From Thiocapsa roseopersicina (GTDB taxonomy: Bacteria; Pseudomonadota; Gammaproteobacteria; Chromatiales; Chromatiaceae): a stretch of 64,000 bases of DNA. The notes under the pieces are model-generated. The model was not told the origin of the DNA, made no database searches, and saw nothing but the letters and a program-made list of their open reading frames with translations. Location of the stretch: the NCBI RefSeq assembly GCF_900106925.1, contig NZ_FNNZ01000004.1:1-64000 (forward strand), written 5' to 3'. The position numbers were made by a program, and so were the translations under genes. This document shows, in pieces, positions 26,259 through 34,545 of the stretch (positions are counted from its first letter, which is position 1; each line of letters begins with the position of its first letter).

Positions 26259-27196
26259 AACAGCTTGTCATCCTCAGCGGCAAGGGCGGCACCGGCAAAA
26301 CCAGCGTGACCGCGGCCTTCGCCCATCTGGCGTCGCTGGGTCCCTTTGCCGCTCAGGTCATCCTGGCCGATGCCGATGTGGACGCAGCCAACTTGGAGCT
26401 GGTGCTGCGGCCGGAGCCGTTGGACATCGAGCCGTTTCGCGGCGGGCCGGTGGCGGTCATCGACGATGACCGGTGCGTGCAATGCGGCGACTGCGAGTCG
26501 GTCTGCCGCTTCGACGCCATTGTCGAGACCGATGCCGGATGGGCGGTCGACCCCATTGCCTGCGAGGGGTGCGCGGCCTGCGTCCATCAATGCCCCACCG
26601 AGAGCATCGCCATGCAGGAGCAGACCGTCGGCGAATACATCTACTCCGACAGCTGCTATGGACCGCTCCACCATGCGCATCTGTATCCCGGACAGGAGAG
26701 CTCCGGCAAGCTCGTCACTCAAGTGCGGCAGCGTGCCTCTCGGCAGGCCATCGACGAGCAGCGCCGACTGGTCCTGATCGATGGGCCGCCCGGCATCGGC
26801 TGTCCAGTGATCGCCGCCGTCTCGGGCGCGGACTTGGCGCTACTGGTGACCGAGCCGACCGTTGCCGGCATACACGACCTGCGCCGCGCCCTGCAAACCC
26901 TTCAGCACTTCGGCGTGCCGGCGCTGGTCTGCATCAACAAGGCCGATGTCTATCCCGTCGGCGCGCGGGAGGTCGAAGCCTATTGCCGCGCGAACCGGAT
27001 CGACGGCGTCGGCCGCATCCCGTTCGATCCGGCGGTTCCCGGCGCTATGGTCGCGGGCGAGGCGGTCACCGCCTATCGCCCGGACGCCCCCGCCAGCCTC
27101 GCCCTGTCCGACGTGTGGGAGCGGGTTGTCGCGGTCCTGTCGGTGGCGGCCGCTGGACCTCGCGACGACTGCGATGATCAACGACGACACGCCTGA
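26255..27196 (+). CDS. MinD/ParA-superfamily ATPase with inserted 2[4Fe-4S] ferredoxin domain (second copy)
   Basis: The 313-residue paralogue of the preceding ATPase, translationally coupled to it by an ATGA overlap. Walker A is LSGKGGTGKTSVTAAFA. The ferredoxin insert uses Cys74, Cys77, Cys80, Cys84 and Cys103, Cys106, Cys109, Cys113. LIDGPPGIGCPV and VTEPTVAGIHDLRRAL match the later nucleotide-binding blocks. The two copies differ enough to suggest a heterodimer, as inferred for the paired ATPases of the Desulfovibrio orange-protein complex. Compared with the first copy it has a longer Asp/Arg-rich tail. Confidence 0.92.
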   Translation: MKQLVILSGKGGTGKTSVTAAFAHLASLGPFAAQVILADADVDAANLELVLRPEPLDIEPFRGGPVAVIDDDRCVQCGDCESVCRFDAIVETDAGWAVDPIACEGCAACVHQCPTESIAMQEQTVGEYIYSDSCYGPLHHAHLYPGQESSGKLVTQVRQRASRQAIDEQRRLVLIDGPPGIGCPVIAAVSGADLALLVTEPTVAGIHDLRRALQTLQHFGVPALVCINKADVYPVGAREVEAYCRANRIDGVGRIPFDPAVPGAMVAGEAVTAYRPDAPASLALSDVWERVVAVLSVAAAGPRDDCDDQRRHA

Positions 27197-27236
27197 AAAC
27201 CCCGATCACCCCCCGCAATTCACCAGGAGATTGACG

Positions 27237-27608
27237 ATGAAGATTGCCATTACCGCAGAATCCAGCCAGGGTCTCGATAGCCAGGTCGCCCAGCACTTCG
27301 GCCATGCCCCCTACTTCATTGTGGTGGACATCGAAAACGGCGCGGTCACCGCGACGCGGGACATCGCCAACCCCTTCGCCGAAGCGCATCAACCGGGACA
27401 AATCCCGGACTTCATCAAGCAGCAGGATGTCGACGTCATGTTGAGCGGCGGTATGGGCGGACGCGCTATCGAGTTCTTTACGCAGGCCGGAATCAGAACC
27501 GCGACCGGCGCGAGCGGTACGGTGCGCGCGTCGCTGGAGAGCTACCTGGGCGGCACGCTCGCCGCCGCAGCGCCCTGTGCCGAAAGCGTGGCGCACGGGC
27601 ACGGTTGA
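27237..27608 (+). CDS. NifX/NifB-C-terminal-like metallocluster-binding protein (second copy)
   Basis: A 123-residue NifX-superfamily protein starting at ATG 27237 after AGGAGATTGACG. It has QVAQHFGHAPYFIVVDIENG, IPDFIKQQDVDVMLSGGMGGRAIEFF and GTVRASLESYLGG. This is the more canonical copy, resembling the stand-alone NifB/NifX-type protein that accompanies DUF134 and MinD-like ATPases. The tail is Cys/His-containing (CAESVAHGHG). It lies about 40 nt after the second ATPase and likely ends the operon; a GC hairpin follows at once. Confidence 0.9.
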   Translation: MKIAITAESSQGLDSQVAQHFGHAPYFIVVDIENGAVTATRDIANPFAEAHQPGQIPDFIKQQDVDVMLSGGMGGRAIEFFTQAGIRTATGASGTVRASLESYLGGTLAAAAPCAESVAHGHG

Positions 27609-27611
27609 GCA

Positions 27612-27631
27612 CGCTCGCGTCTCGGCGAGCG
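27612..27631. terminator. stem-loop after second NifX-like gene
   Basis: CGCTCGC (27612-27618) and GCGAGCG (27625-27631) form a perfect 7-bp stem with a 6-nt loop, starting 4 nt after the NifX-like stop codon. CTTG follows, not a true T-run, so it may stop transcription weakly or protect the mRNA end. Confidence 0.4.
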
Positions 27632-27752
27632 CTTGACTCGCCGCAGGCGGGGCGATGCTCCTAAAAACGGCTGCTCGGCCCCCTGCCTCGCCGCGACAAC
27701 GGGGCTCGGGCAGGACAGGTACTTCACAGGATGACCTCGATCGGAGGCGATC

Positions 27753-28472
27753 ATCGCAGCTCCCCCACGCCTGACGATTCTATTCGACAACGAGCCGGGA
27801 CTTCCGGGCCTGACAAGCCTGTGGGGATTCGCGGCACTGATCCGCGTCGGCGGTCGGACGATCCTGTTCGACACCGGCAGCAACGGGCGCGTGCTGCTGA
27901 AGAACATGGCCGCCCTCGGCCTCGCCGCGGAATCCCTTGACCTACTCTTTCTCTCCCACATCCATTGGGATCACATCGGCGGCTGGGATTCGATCTTGGA
28001 GCTTAACCCGCGGGCGACCGTCGTGGTGCACGAGGGTTTTTCCAAGCATCTGATCCGAGACCTGCGGGGTCTATGCGGCGAGCTGGTCGTGGTCGGAGCC
28101 GATCCTCGCCCGTTCGGTCAGGGGCTTTTCTCCACCGGGATGCTCGACAGCAATCCCCCGGAGCAGGCGCTGGTGATCGACACGGGTGAGGCCACGGCCG
28201 CGATCAGCGGTTGTGCGCATCCCGGCATGGAGCAGATCGTCGGCCGTGGCGCAGCCATTCTCGGCAAGTCGGTCGACTGGGCGATCGGGGGCTTTCATTT
28301 GATGGACGCAGACCCCGTTCGCATCGAGCAGTCCGTACGTGCCCTGAAGGCGCTCGGGGTGATCGGCGTCGTTCCGACCCACTGCACCGGAGACGCCGCC
28401 AAGGAGGCGTTTCGGCGCGCCTTCGGGTCAGCCTGCCTCAATGGTGGGGTCGGCCGGGAGATCGGCGGATGA
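27753..28472 (+). CDS. metallo-beta-lactamase-fold hydrolase without a canonical start codon
   Basis: The protein of about 239 residues has the MBL metal motif HIHWDHIGGWD, preceded by TILFDTGSNG, with later GCAHPGMEQIV, GGFHLMDAD and PTHCTG. It resembles the group annotated as beta-lactamase-domain or dihydropteroate-synthase-related proteins (MJ0296-like). Conserved sequence clearly extends upstream of the first possible GTG (27891) to TILFDNEPGLPGLTSLWGF. Yet no ATG, GTG or TTG exists between the stop at 27732 and that point. A clean GGAGG (27743-27747) is followed by ATC-ATC; CTG 27771 is another option. The end overlaps the Crp/Fnr start (ATGA). Confidence 0.75.
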   Translation: MAAPPRLTILFDNEPGLPGLTSLWGFAALIRVGGRTILFDTGSNGRVLLKNMAALGLAAESLDLLFLSHIHWDHIGGWDSILELNPRATVVVHEGFSKHLIRDLRGLCGELVVVGADPRPFGQGLFSTGMLDSNPPEQALVIDTGEATAAISGCAHPGMEQIVGRGAAILGKSVDWAIGGFHLMDADPVRIEQSVRALKALGVIGVVPTHCTGDAAKEAFRRAFGSACLNGGVGREIGG

Positions 28473-29155
28473 TCGGTGATCCTCGGCAGCGCCGGCGTCT
28501 TCTCGATGCCTTCCCGTTTCTGCACGGGACACCGGAGGAGTTCCGCGCCGAGGTGTTCGCTCAGGTCACCTTGGTCCGGCTGCCGGTCGGTCAGTTGATC
28601 TGTCACGACGGCGCCCACTGCGCGCAGCTGCCCCTGGTGCTGACCGGCACCGGGCGGGTCTACAAGCTCGGCGAAAACGGTCGGGAGATCACCCTGTATC
28701 GCGTTCATCCCGGCGAGAGCTGCGTGGTCACCACCTCCTGCATCCTCAGCGGGCGGGCCTTTCCGGCCTTCGCCGTGTGCGAGAGCGCGGTCGAGGCGGT
28801 CGTGGTGCGGCCGGCCGAGGTCCGCCGCTGGATGGCCACGTCCGAGCCTTGGCGGGAATATATCTTCGGCTTGATCGCGAGCCGCTTGCAGGAGGTCTTC
28901 GGCGTTCTCGATGCGGTGCTGTTCCAGCGCCTGGATCAACGTCTGATGGCCTATCTCCTGGGCCTGCGGGAAACGGCCTCGGGACGGGACATCCACATGA
29001 CGCATCAGGCCCTCGCGGTGGAGCTGGGGTCCTCCCGCGAGGTCATCAGCCGCGTTCTCAAGGGTCTGGAGTCGCAGGGACTGCTGCGCACGACGCGCGG
29101 CCTCATCGAGCTGCTGGACATTCCGGCGCTCGAGCTGCGGACGCGGGAGGGCTGA
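28469..29155 (+). CDS. Crp/Fnr-family transcriptional regulator
   Basis: This 228-residue protein has an N-terminal cyclic-nucleotide-binding-like beta-barrel (GRVYKLGENGREITLYRVHPGESCVVTTSCILSGRAFP) and a C-terminal winged helix (HMTHQALAVELGSSREVISRVLKGLESQGLL). The N-terminus lacks the four-Cys cluster of FNR, though several cysteines occur (VGQLICHDGAHCAQL, GESCVVTTSCI), so redox, heme or NO sensing is conceivable. It is coupled to the MBL-fold gene by ATGA and precedes a DUF2892 gene whose upstream region has a GTGAC-AAA-GTCAC palindrome. The effector is unknown. Confidence 0.9.
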   Translation: MIGDPRQRRRLLDAFPFLHGTPEEFRAEVFAQVTLVRLPVGQLICHDGAHCAQLPLVLTGTGRVYKLGENGREITLYRVHPGESCVVTTSCILSGRAFPAFAVCESAVEAVVVRPAEVRRWMATSEPWREYIFGLIASRLQEVFGVLDAVLFQRLDQRLMAYLLGLRETASGRDIHMTHQALAVELGSSREVISRVLKGLESQGLLRTTRGLIELLDIPALELRTREG

Positions 29156-29176
29156 GCAGACGCAATCCGTCCCTTG

Positions 29177-29189
29177 GTGACAAAGTCAC
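29177..29189. promoter_or_regulatory. palindromic candidate operator upstream of the DUF2892 gene
   Basis: GTGAC-AAA-GTCAC is a perfect 5-3-5 palindrome, 22 bp after the Crp/Fnr stop and about 90 bp before the DUF2892 start. Half-sites ending in GTGA/TCAC are typical of the Crp/Fnr superfamily, so the adjoining regulator is the natural candidate, although the spacing is shorter than the classical Crp or Fnr box. Confidence 0.4.
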
Positions 29190-29279
29190 TGAATCGCCGG
29201 GGCGCTCCGATTAGTCTTGTACGACACCCTCACCGGATCGGCCGAACGCGCCGGTCGCCACAACAACAGAGATCATCCT

Positions 29280-29459
29280 ATGACCCCGAATGTCGGAACA
29301 CTCGATCGCACCCTCCGTATCGTCGCCGGTGTCGTCATCGTCGGCTGGGGCGTCTATGCCCAGAATTGGCTCGGCGCCATCGGGCTAGTGCCCCTGGCCA
29401 CCGGGCTGTTACGCTGGTGCCCCGTCTATCTGCCCCTCAAGCTGAACACCAACAAGTAG
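29280..29459 (+). CDS. DUF2892 (YgaP-type) small membrane protein
   Basis: A 59-residue protein, MTPNVGTLDRTLRIVAGVVIVGWG..., with two hydrophobic helices (about 10-27 and 31-45) and the family end motif CPVYLPLKLNT. DUF2892 proteins resemble the membrane part of YgaP rhodanese and are often linked to sulfur or redox genes. ATG 29280 gives the canonical family start; upstream codons in the same frame are not conserved. It probably belongs to the regulon of the preceding Crp/Fnr gene. Confidence 0.88.
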   Translation: MTPNVGTLDRTLRIVAGVVIVGWGVYAQNWLGAIGLVPLATGLLRWCPVYLPLKLNTNK

Positions 29460-29513
29460 GCGCGCACGGCGGATCAACTGAAGGGACGGCCCGCTCGGTC
29501 TCCAAGTGAAATA

Positions 29514-29531
29514 GGGCGACTAAAGTCGCCC
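29514..29531. terminator. hairpin between convergent genes
   Basis: GGGCGAC-TAAA-GTCGCCC gives a perfect 7-bp stem with a 4-nt loop in the gap between the DUF2892 gene and sbcB, which converge. It is followed by a small direct duplication of the text TCGCCCATACA. It is suited to act in either direction, but the T-run is missing. Confidence 0.5.
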
Positions 29532-29620
29532 ATACAATCGCCCATACAGACCTTCCGGGCCACGCACATTCCATCGGCCACGCCCTGTCCCGCTCCCTCC
29601 GCAACCTCATCACCTGTCCC

Positions 29621-31075
29621 TCACGCCTCCGCGTCGAGCACGCGTTCAGCCCACTCGGCGAGGTCTTCGAGGATCGCAAGCTTGGTCGGATCATCGGCGT
29701 ATTGCTCGGCTAACTCGCTCAAACACTGCTCGAATTGCTCGATCACGATACTGCCGCCTGCGGTGGGATCGGTGAGCCTGGCGAGGCGGAACAGATCCCA
29801 GTCCTCGCGCTCTTCGGGGGTGAGTGTCTCGGGCCAATTCCGGGCACGGTAGCGCAACAGCATCTCGCCGAGACGCGGGTCTTGAAAGCTCGGCGCATGG
29901 TCGCTCAGCTCGGCGGGGCCGAGTCGGTGGATCGCGTCCATGGCGCGACGATCGGCGTCCGAGAAGAAGCCACCCGAGTAGATCATCAGGTCGGGGTCGG
30001 TCTCGGTCGGTCCGTCGGGAGAACGATGGACCGCACGTACCTTCTCTTCGATTGCCCCCGCGGCCTCGCGTAACCGGCGCGCATGATCGGCGACTGCATC
30101 CGGGTCGATCGACCAGCGCGCCGCCGCCTTGGGCTCGAGGGTCTTCATCGGCGCCAGAACCGGCGCGCGGTTGACGTGAATCGTCTTCAACGGGACCCGC
30201 TCGACACCCTCGGGAAGCTCGCTCGTGGGCGTGAAGAGCCGGGTCCGCAGCTCGTCTGCGGAGAGATGGATCAACAGGTCCGGGGACGCGCGCAGATCGA
30301 TACAGACCACCCCGTTGCCGTTGAGCGGATGGGCACAAAGCGGCAGGATCGGCGCGATGCAGCCTTGGGCAGCCGGGTAGCGCGCCGAGACATGCAGCAG
30401 CGGCACACCTCGATCAAGCAGCTCACGCACGCGTGTCTTGCTCCTCAAGCTCAGCGCATAGTCGAACAGCTTGGGCTGGGCGTGCCGCAGGCGGCGCGCC
30501 AGGGCGATCGTCGCGCGCACGTCGGCGAGCGCGTCATGGGCCCGACCGTGGGCGATCCCGTTGGCGGCGGTGAGATGCTCGAGCTTGAAGGAGGTGGTGC
30601 CGTCCTCGCGCGTCGGCCATTCGATCCCGTCCGGTCGTAGGGCATGGGCGAGCCTCAGTGCGTCGATCAGATCCCAGCGTGAGTTGCCGTTGCGCCACTC
30701 GCGCGCGTAGGGGTCGAGCAGGTTTCGATAGAGCAGGTTGCGCGTGACCTCGTCGTCGAAGCGCATGCTGTTGTATCCGACCCCGCAGGTTCCGGGGACG
30801 CTCAGCTCGGCGTTGACGGCGGCGGCGAACTCGGCCTCGAGCAGCCCCTCGCGCTCGGCGAGCCGGGGCGTGATGCCCGTGATGAGACAGGCTTGCGGGT
30901 GCGGGAGTAGATCGGTCGAGGGACGGCAAAAGAACATGCTCGGATCGCCGATCTCGTTGAGATCGACGTCCGTGCGCACAGCGGCGAACTGGCACGGCCG
31001 GTCGCGACGCGGATCCGAGCCCCAGGTCTCGTAGTCGTGCCAGAGAAAGGTCGGCGCGTTGGGGCGACCGGCCAC
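29621..31075 (-). CDS. sbcB: exodeoxyribonuclease I
   Basis: ExoI digests single-stranded DNA 3'-5' and serves in recombination and mismatch repair. The 484-residue protein has the DEDD exonuclease residues: TFLWHDYETWG (DxE), a following YNSMRFDDEVTRNLLYRNL, and AHDALADVRATIALARRL. These are followed by SH3-like and C-terminal helical domains (MKTLEPKAAARWSIDPDAV and LTPEEREDWDLFRLARL). The start is GTG 31075, directly after the rplS stop with AAGGCGA as its ribosome site, so it is probably the last gene of the rpsP operon here. Confidence 0.94.
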   Translation of the reverse strand: MAGRPNAPTFLWHDYETWGSDPRRDRPCQFAAVRTDVDLNEIGDPSMFFCRPSTDLLPHPQACLITGITPRLAEREGLLEAEFAAAVNAELSVPGTCGVGYNSMRFDDEVTRNLLYRNLLDPYAREWRNGNSRWDLIDALRLAHALRPDGIEWPTREDGTTSFKLEHLTAANGIAHGRAHDALADVRATIALARRLRHAQPKLFDYALSLRSKTRVRELLDRGVPLLHVSARYPAAQGCIAPILPLCAHPLNGNGVVCIDLRASPDLLIHLSADELRTRLFTPTSELPEGVERVPLKTIHVNRAPVLAPMKTLEPKAAARWSIDPDAVADHARRLREAAGAIEEKVRAVHRSPDGPTETDPDLMIYSGGFFSDADRRAMDAIHRLGPAELSDHAPSFQDPRLGEMLLRYRARNWPETLTPEEREDWDLFRLARLTDPTAGGSIVIEQFEQCLSELAEQYADDPTKLAILEDLAEWAERVLDAEA

Positions 31076-31080
31076 TCGCC

Positions 31081-31425
31081 TTAGATCTTCTCGCGGATAC
31101 GGGCGCTCTTGCCGGTGCGGCCCCGAAGGTAGTAGAGCTTGGCGCGACGCACGTCGCCCTTGCGCTTGACCTCGATACCGGCGATCACCGGGCTATGGGT
31201 CTGGAAGACGCGCTCGACCCCTTCGCCGTGGGACATCTTGCGGACCGTGAAGGCCGAGTTGAGACCGCGGTTGCGGATCGCGATCACCACGCCCTCGAAC
31301 GCCTGCAGACGCTCGCGGGCGCCTTCCTTCACGCGGACCTGGACGACGACGGTGTCGCCCGGGGAAAACTCGGGGACTTCGGCCTTCATTTGCTCGGCTT
31401 CGAGCTGGAGAATGATGTTGCTCAT
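31081..31425 (-). CDS. rplS: 50S ribosomal protein L19
   Basis: L19 lies at the 30S-50S interface. The 114-residue sequence, [35 protein letters not shown]..., with the conserved [26 protein letters not shown]-type end, matches the bacterial family over its whole length. It is the fourth gene of rpsP-rimM-trmD-rplS, in the order conserved across gammaproteobacteria. Confidence 0.98.
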   Translation of the reverse strand: MSNIILQLEAEQMKAEVPEFSPGDTVVVQVRVKEGARERLQAFEGVVIAIRNRGLNSAFTVRKMSHGEGVERVFQTHSPVIAGIEVKRKGDVRRAKLYYLRGRTGKSARIREKI

Positions 31426-31446
31426 GGTTTCCTTCGGCTCCTGTTC

Positions 31447-32196
31447 TCAACCGGCCTCATCATCGTGACGGGACCGGACAAATTCATCGAGCAGCGCCTG
31501 CTCGTGCGTATTCAAACCGCGCCGCTCCAACAGATCGGGGCGACGCCGGAAGGTTCGCCCGAGGGCCTGCTGCAACCTCCAGCGCGCGATCGCGGCGTGA
31601 TCGCCGCCGATCAAGACTTCGGGCACCCGGCGCCCGTCGATCTCGGGCGGTCGGGTGTAATGCGGGCAATCCAGCAACCCGTCGGTATGCGAATCCTGCG
31701 CGGCCGAGTCGGCGTGTCCGAGTGCACCGGGCAGCAGTCGAATGACCGCGTCCATCACCACCATAGCCGCCAGCTCTCCGCCGCTCAGGACGTAATCGCC
31801 GATCGACCATTCCTCGTCGATATGGCCCTCGATCAAACGCTCGTCGACGCCTTCGTAACGCCCGGCGACCAGGATCCAACCGGGCCGGCGCGACAGCTCG
31901 ACCATCGCCGCCTGGTCCAATACCCTGCCCTGCGGCGAGAGGTAAGCGACCCGGCTTTCAGGCGCCTGTGCGCGTGCGGCAGCGACGGCATCGCGCAACG
32001 GCTCGACCTTCATCAACATCCCGGGGCCGCCGCCGTATGGGCGGTCATCGACGGTGCGATGCCGATCGTGCGTGAAGTCACGCGGGTTCCAGAGGTGCAG
32101 CTCGGCCACACCGCGGATCAGGGCTCGCCCCGTCACGCCTTGATCGAGCAAGACCCCGAACAGCTCCGGAAACAGGGTGACGACATCGAAGCGCAT
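31447..32196 (-). CDS. trmD: tRNA (guanine(37)-N1)-methyltransferase
   Basis: TrmD methylates N1 of G37 in tRNAs reading CUN, CCN and CGG and prevents +1 frameshifting. The 249-residue SPOUT-class protein has [13 protein letters not shown] at the start, [33 protein letters not shown] and the knot signature [20 protein letters not shown], then [21 protein letters not shown]. Adjacent GTG and ATG codons are possible starts (32199 and 32196); ATG 32196 is preferred. It lies between rimM and rplS in the ribosomal operon. Confidence 0.97.
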   Translation of the reverse strand: MRFDVVTLFPELFGVLLDQGVTGRALIRGVAELHLWNPRDFTHDRHRTVDDRPYGGGPGMLMKVEPLRDAVAAARAQAPESRVAYLSPQGRVLDQAAMVELSRRPGWILVAGRYEGVDERLIEGHIDEEWSIGDYVLSGGELAAMVVMDAVIRLLPGALGHADSAAQDSHTDGLLDCPHYTRPPEIDGRRVPEVLIGGDHAAIARWRLQQALGRTFRRRPDLLERRGLNTHEQALLDEFVRSRHDDEAG

Positions 32197-32269
32197 CACC
32201 GATACCCGGCCCGATCACGTCGGAGCGTCTCAGGCATGACGCGCCGCCGACAGTGTCGAGACCGAAGCG

Positions 32270-32779
32270 CTAGAATGACGGATCCCAATCAACCAGCATC
32301 CGGCGCTGCTCGAAATCGACATCCTTGACCACGTCGCCCCAAACGAACGGCAATAGACGCTCTCGATCACCCTTGACGACGATGACATCGTTTGCACCGG
32401 TCGCGAAGAGATGATCGATCGAGCCGAGCGCGACCCCTTCGGTCGTCTCGACCGAGAGTCCTTCGAGATCGATCCAGTAGAACTCATCGTGCGAGGCCGG
32501 CGGCAGCTGATCACGAACGACGGCGATATTCTGCCCGACGAGTGCAGCCGCTCGGTCGCGGTCGTCACAGCCGCGAAGGCTGACGACGATGCCTTTGCCG
32601 TGGCGCTTTCCTTCCTGCACCGTCCAGGTCGTCGCGTCTGCGCCGATCAACCAGGGCGAGTAGCTCAGGATGCCCTCCGGAGGATCCGTCTCCGACATCA
32701 CCTTCAACCAGCCGCGCACCCCGTACACACCGGCGATGTGTCCGACGACGATACGCGTCGAATCCGGTTGTCCGGCCAT
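32270..32779 (-). CDS. rimM: ribosome maturation factor RimM
   Basis: RimM binds S19 in the 30S head and helps late assembly. The 169-residue protein starts TRIVVGHIAGVYGVRGWLKVMSETDPPEGIL, the RimM N-domain, and has a PRC-barrel C-domain (EFYWIDLEGLSVETTEGVALGSIDHLFATGANDVIVV...LLPFV). The family-typical ending is ...MLVDWDPSF. It is positioned between rpsP and trmD as expected. Confidence 0.96.
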   Translation of the reverse strand: MAGQPDSTRIVVGHIAGVYGVRGWLKVMSETDPPEGILSYSPWLIGADATTWTVQEGKRHGKGIVVSLRGCDDRDRAAALVGQNIAVVRDQLPPASHDEFYWIDLEGLSVETTEGVALGSIDHLFATGANDVIVVKGDRERLLPFVWGDVVKDVDFEQRRMLVDWDPSF

Positions 32780-32826
32780 CGATCGGAGCAGTCCGCGGCT
32801 ACTTTGGTTTGACGCGATCGTACGAC

Positions 32827-33096
32827 TTACGCAGCGACAGCGGTTGCCGACTCTTCGCGAGCCGCTTGCTTCAGAAGCTGCTTAACGCGGTCGGTCGGCT
32901 GAGCGCCGCGCTCGACCCAATACTGCGCACGCTGACGATCGACGCGCAGCTCGACCTCGCCGCCCTTGGCGAGCGGATTGAAGAAACCGAGGCGCTCGAT
33001 ATAGCGCCCATCACGCTTGGCGCGGATGTCGGCGACAACGATCTGATAAAAAGGGTTCTTCTTGGAGCCACCCCGAGACAAACGAATCGTAACCAT
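32827..33096 (-). CDS. rpsP: 30S ribosomal protein S16
   Basis: S16 is an early 30S assembly protein. The 89-residue sequence begins [23 protein letters not shown], and the signature [16 protein letters not shown] is complete. It is the first gene of rpsP-rimM-trmD-rplS; the operon promoter should lie in the 109 bp between 33097 and the TelA stop at 33206. Confidence 0.98.
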   Translation of the reverse strand: MVTIRLSRGGSKKNPFYQIVVADIRAKRDGRYIERLGFFNPLAKGGEVELRVDRQRAQYWVERGAQPTDRVKQLLKQAAREESATAVAA

Positions 33097-33205
33097 GTGC
33101 TGTCCTGGACCCAGACGATTGGACGTTGCGGGAATGGCCCCGCAGGTAAACGCGCAAATATACAGAATCTGCGGAAAAATGGAAGTGGTAGACCGAGCGC
33201 GCCCG

Positions 33206-34414
33206 TTATTGATCGGTTCGCCGGGCGCTCGCCGAGGTTAAGGTTCGACGCAGATCGGCCTCGAGGCGCTCGAGCTCCTGACTGGCAACGGCGCGGGCGC
33301 GCTTGCCCTCGTCGGCGATCGCCAGACTCTCCTCGATCGTCTCGATCAGGGTCTGATTGGCGTGCTTGACCACCTCGATGTCGAAGACTCCGCGCTCGAT
33401 CTGGCGGCGCGCCTCGGCGTTCGCCGATTTGAGATTATCGGCATTGGCGCGCAGCAGGTCATTCGTGAGATCGGTGGCGGCCTTGATGGTGTCGGCCGCC
33501 TCGCCGGAACGGTAGATGGTGACGGCCTGGGCCAGTTGCTGGCGCCACAGAGGCACCGTATTGACCAGGGTCGAGTTGATCTTGTTGATCAGCCCCTTGT
33601 CGTTTTCCTGGACCATGCGGATGCTCGGTAGGCCCTGCATGGTCACCTGACGCGTGAGCTTCAGATCATAGACGCGCCGTTCCAGCTCGTCGCGGGCGCC
33701 GCGCAGATCCTTCAGACGCTGCACCTCGACCATGTCGGTGCTGGTTGCGACCTGCGCGGCCAGCGCGGGGATGGTCGATTCATCCAACTCGACGAGCTTC
33801 GCCTCGCCTGCAGCGATGTACTGCTCTAGGGTCCGAAAATAGTCCAGGTTGGCCGCGTAGAGCCGGTCGAGCGCAGTCACGTCGGTCAGGAGCTTGGTCT
33901 TGTGCCGCTCCAGTTGTCCGGAGATGGTCTCGATCTGATCGCGGACCGCCTCGTACTCCTGCAGGAATTTGACGACAGGCCGACCTTTACCGGTCAGACG
34001 CGCCAATAGACCGGGCTTGCGGTTCGGATTGAGATCATCGACGCGAAACCCCTTGAGCGTCGTCACCATCTCGCTCAGTGCGGCCCCGGCGGGACCCACA
34101 TCCTTGGCCCGCACGCCTTCGAGCATTTGGTCGGAGACCTCGGTGAGGCGCTCTTGGGCCTTGGAGCCGAAGAAGAGGATGGAGTGGGTGTCGTTCAGAT
34201 CCAGCTCCTGCAGCAGGCGCCCGAGCTGCGCCTCGCCGATCTGCGGCACCTGTACGTCCTCGCCGACCATCAGAGGCCGCTCCGCCGCACGCGGCGAATC
34301 GACGATGGCGATCTCCGCAACGGGGTCCGCTGTCGGCACAGGCCGGGCGCCCGTCGCTTGCCCCTGTGTGTGAGGATCCATCGCTGCCGCGTCGCCTGGC
34401 TCTCGCTCGCTCAC
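33206..34414 (-). CDS. TelA-family toxic anion resistance protein
   Basis: This 402-residue predominantly helical cytosolic protein has the TelA (KlaA/TelA) pattern: [49 protein letters not shown]-type core and [43 protein letters not shown]. Members were first linked to tellurite resistance but now associate with envelope-stress operons, often with XpaC, as here. The start is GTG 34414 after GGAGAG. The XpaC gene lies directly upstream, with an inverted-repeat element in the 130-bp gap. Confidence 0.9.
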   Translation of the reverse strand: MSEREPGDAAAMDPHTQGQATGARPVPTADPVAEIAIVDSPRAAERPLMVGEDVQVPQIGEAQLGRLLQELDLNDTHSILFFGSKAQERLTEVSDQMLEGVRAKDVGPAGAALSEMVTTLKGFRVDDLNPNRKPGLLARLTGKGRPVVKFLQEYEAVRDQIETISGQLERHKTKLLTDVTALDRLYAANLDYFRTLEQYIAAGEAKLVELDESTIPALAAQVATSTDMVEVQRLKDLRGARDELERRVYDLKLTRQVTMQGLPSIRMVQENDKGLINKINSTLVNTVPLWRQQLAQAVTIYRSGEAADTIKAATDLTNDLLRANADNLKSANAEARRQIERGVFDIEVVKHANQTLIETIEESLAIADEGKRARAVASQELERLEADLRRTLTSASARRTDQ

Positions 34415-34461
34415 TCAATCTCTCCAAATCGATTTCGATAATCAGACATGATCACCCCTCC

Positions 34462-34544
34462 TAAACCGCGCCTCACCGAGTCCATTGTTCGAGTCAACGC
34501 CGAACCGACCACCAAACGACGCATGTCACCAAGGGCGCGGTTTA
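34462..34544. repeat. 85-bp-class inverted-repeat element, copy 6 (single)
   Basis: An 83-bp unit with ends TAAACCGCGCC and GGCGCGGTTTA. It sits 1 bp beyond the XpaC stop codon (34546-34548, minus strand) and 47 bp before the TelA start. It could therefore attenuate or segment the XpaC-TelA transcript. Confidence 0.8.
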
Positions 34545-34545
34545 G

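Noticed and set aside
25002-27608. NifX-like genes considered as evidence of a nitrogenase cluster
   Set aside because: No nifH, nifD, nifK, nifE or nifN is present, and the partner genes (DUF134, paired ferredoxin-MinD ATPases) match Orp-type loci instead.
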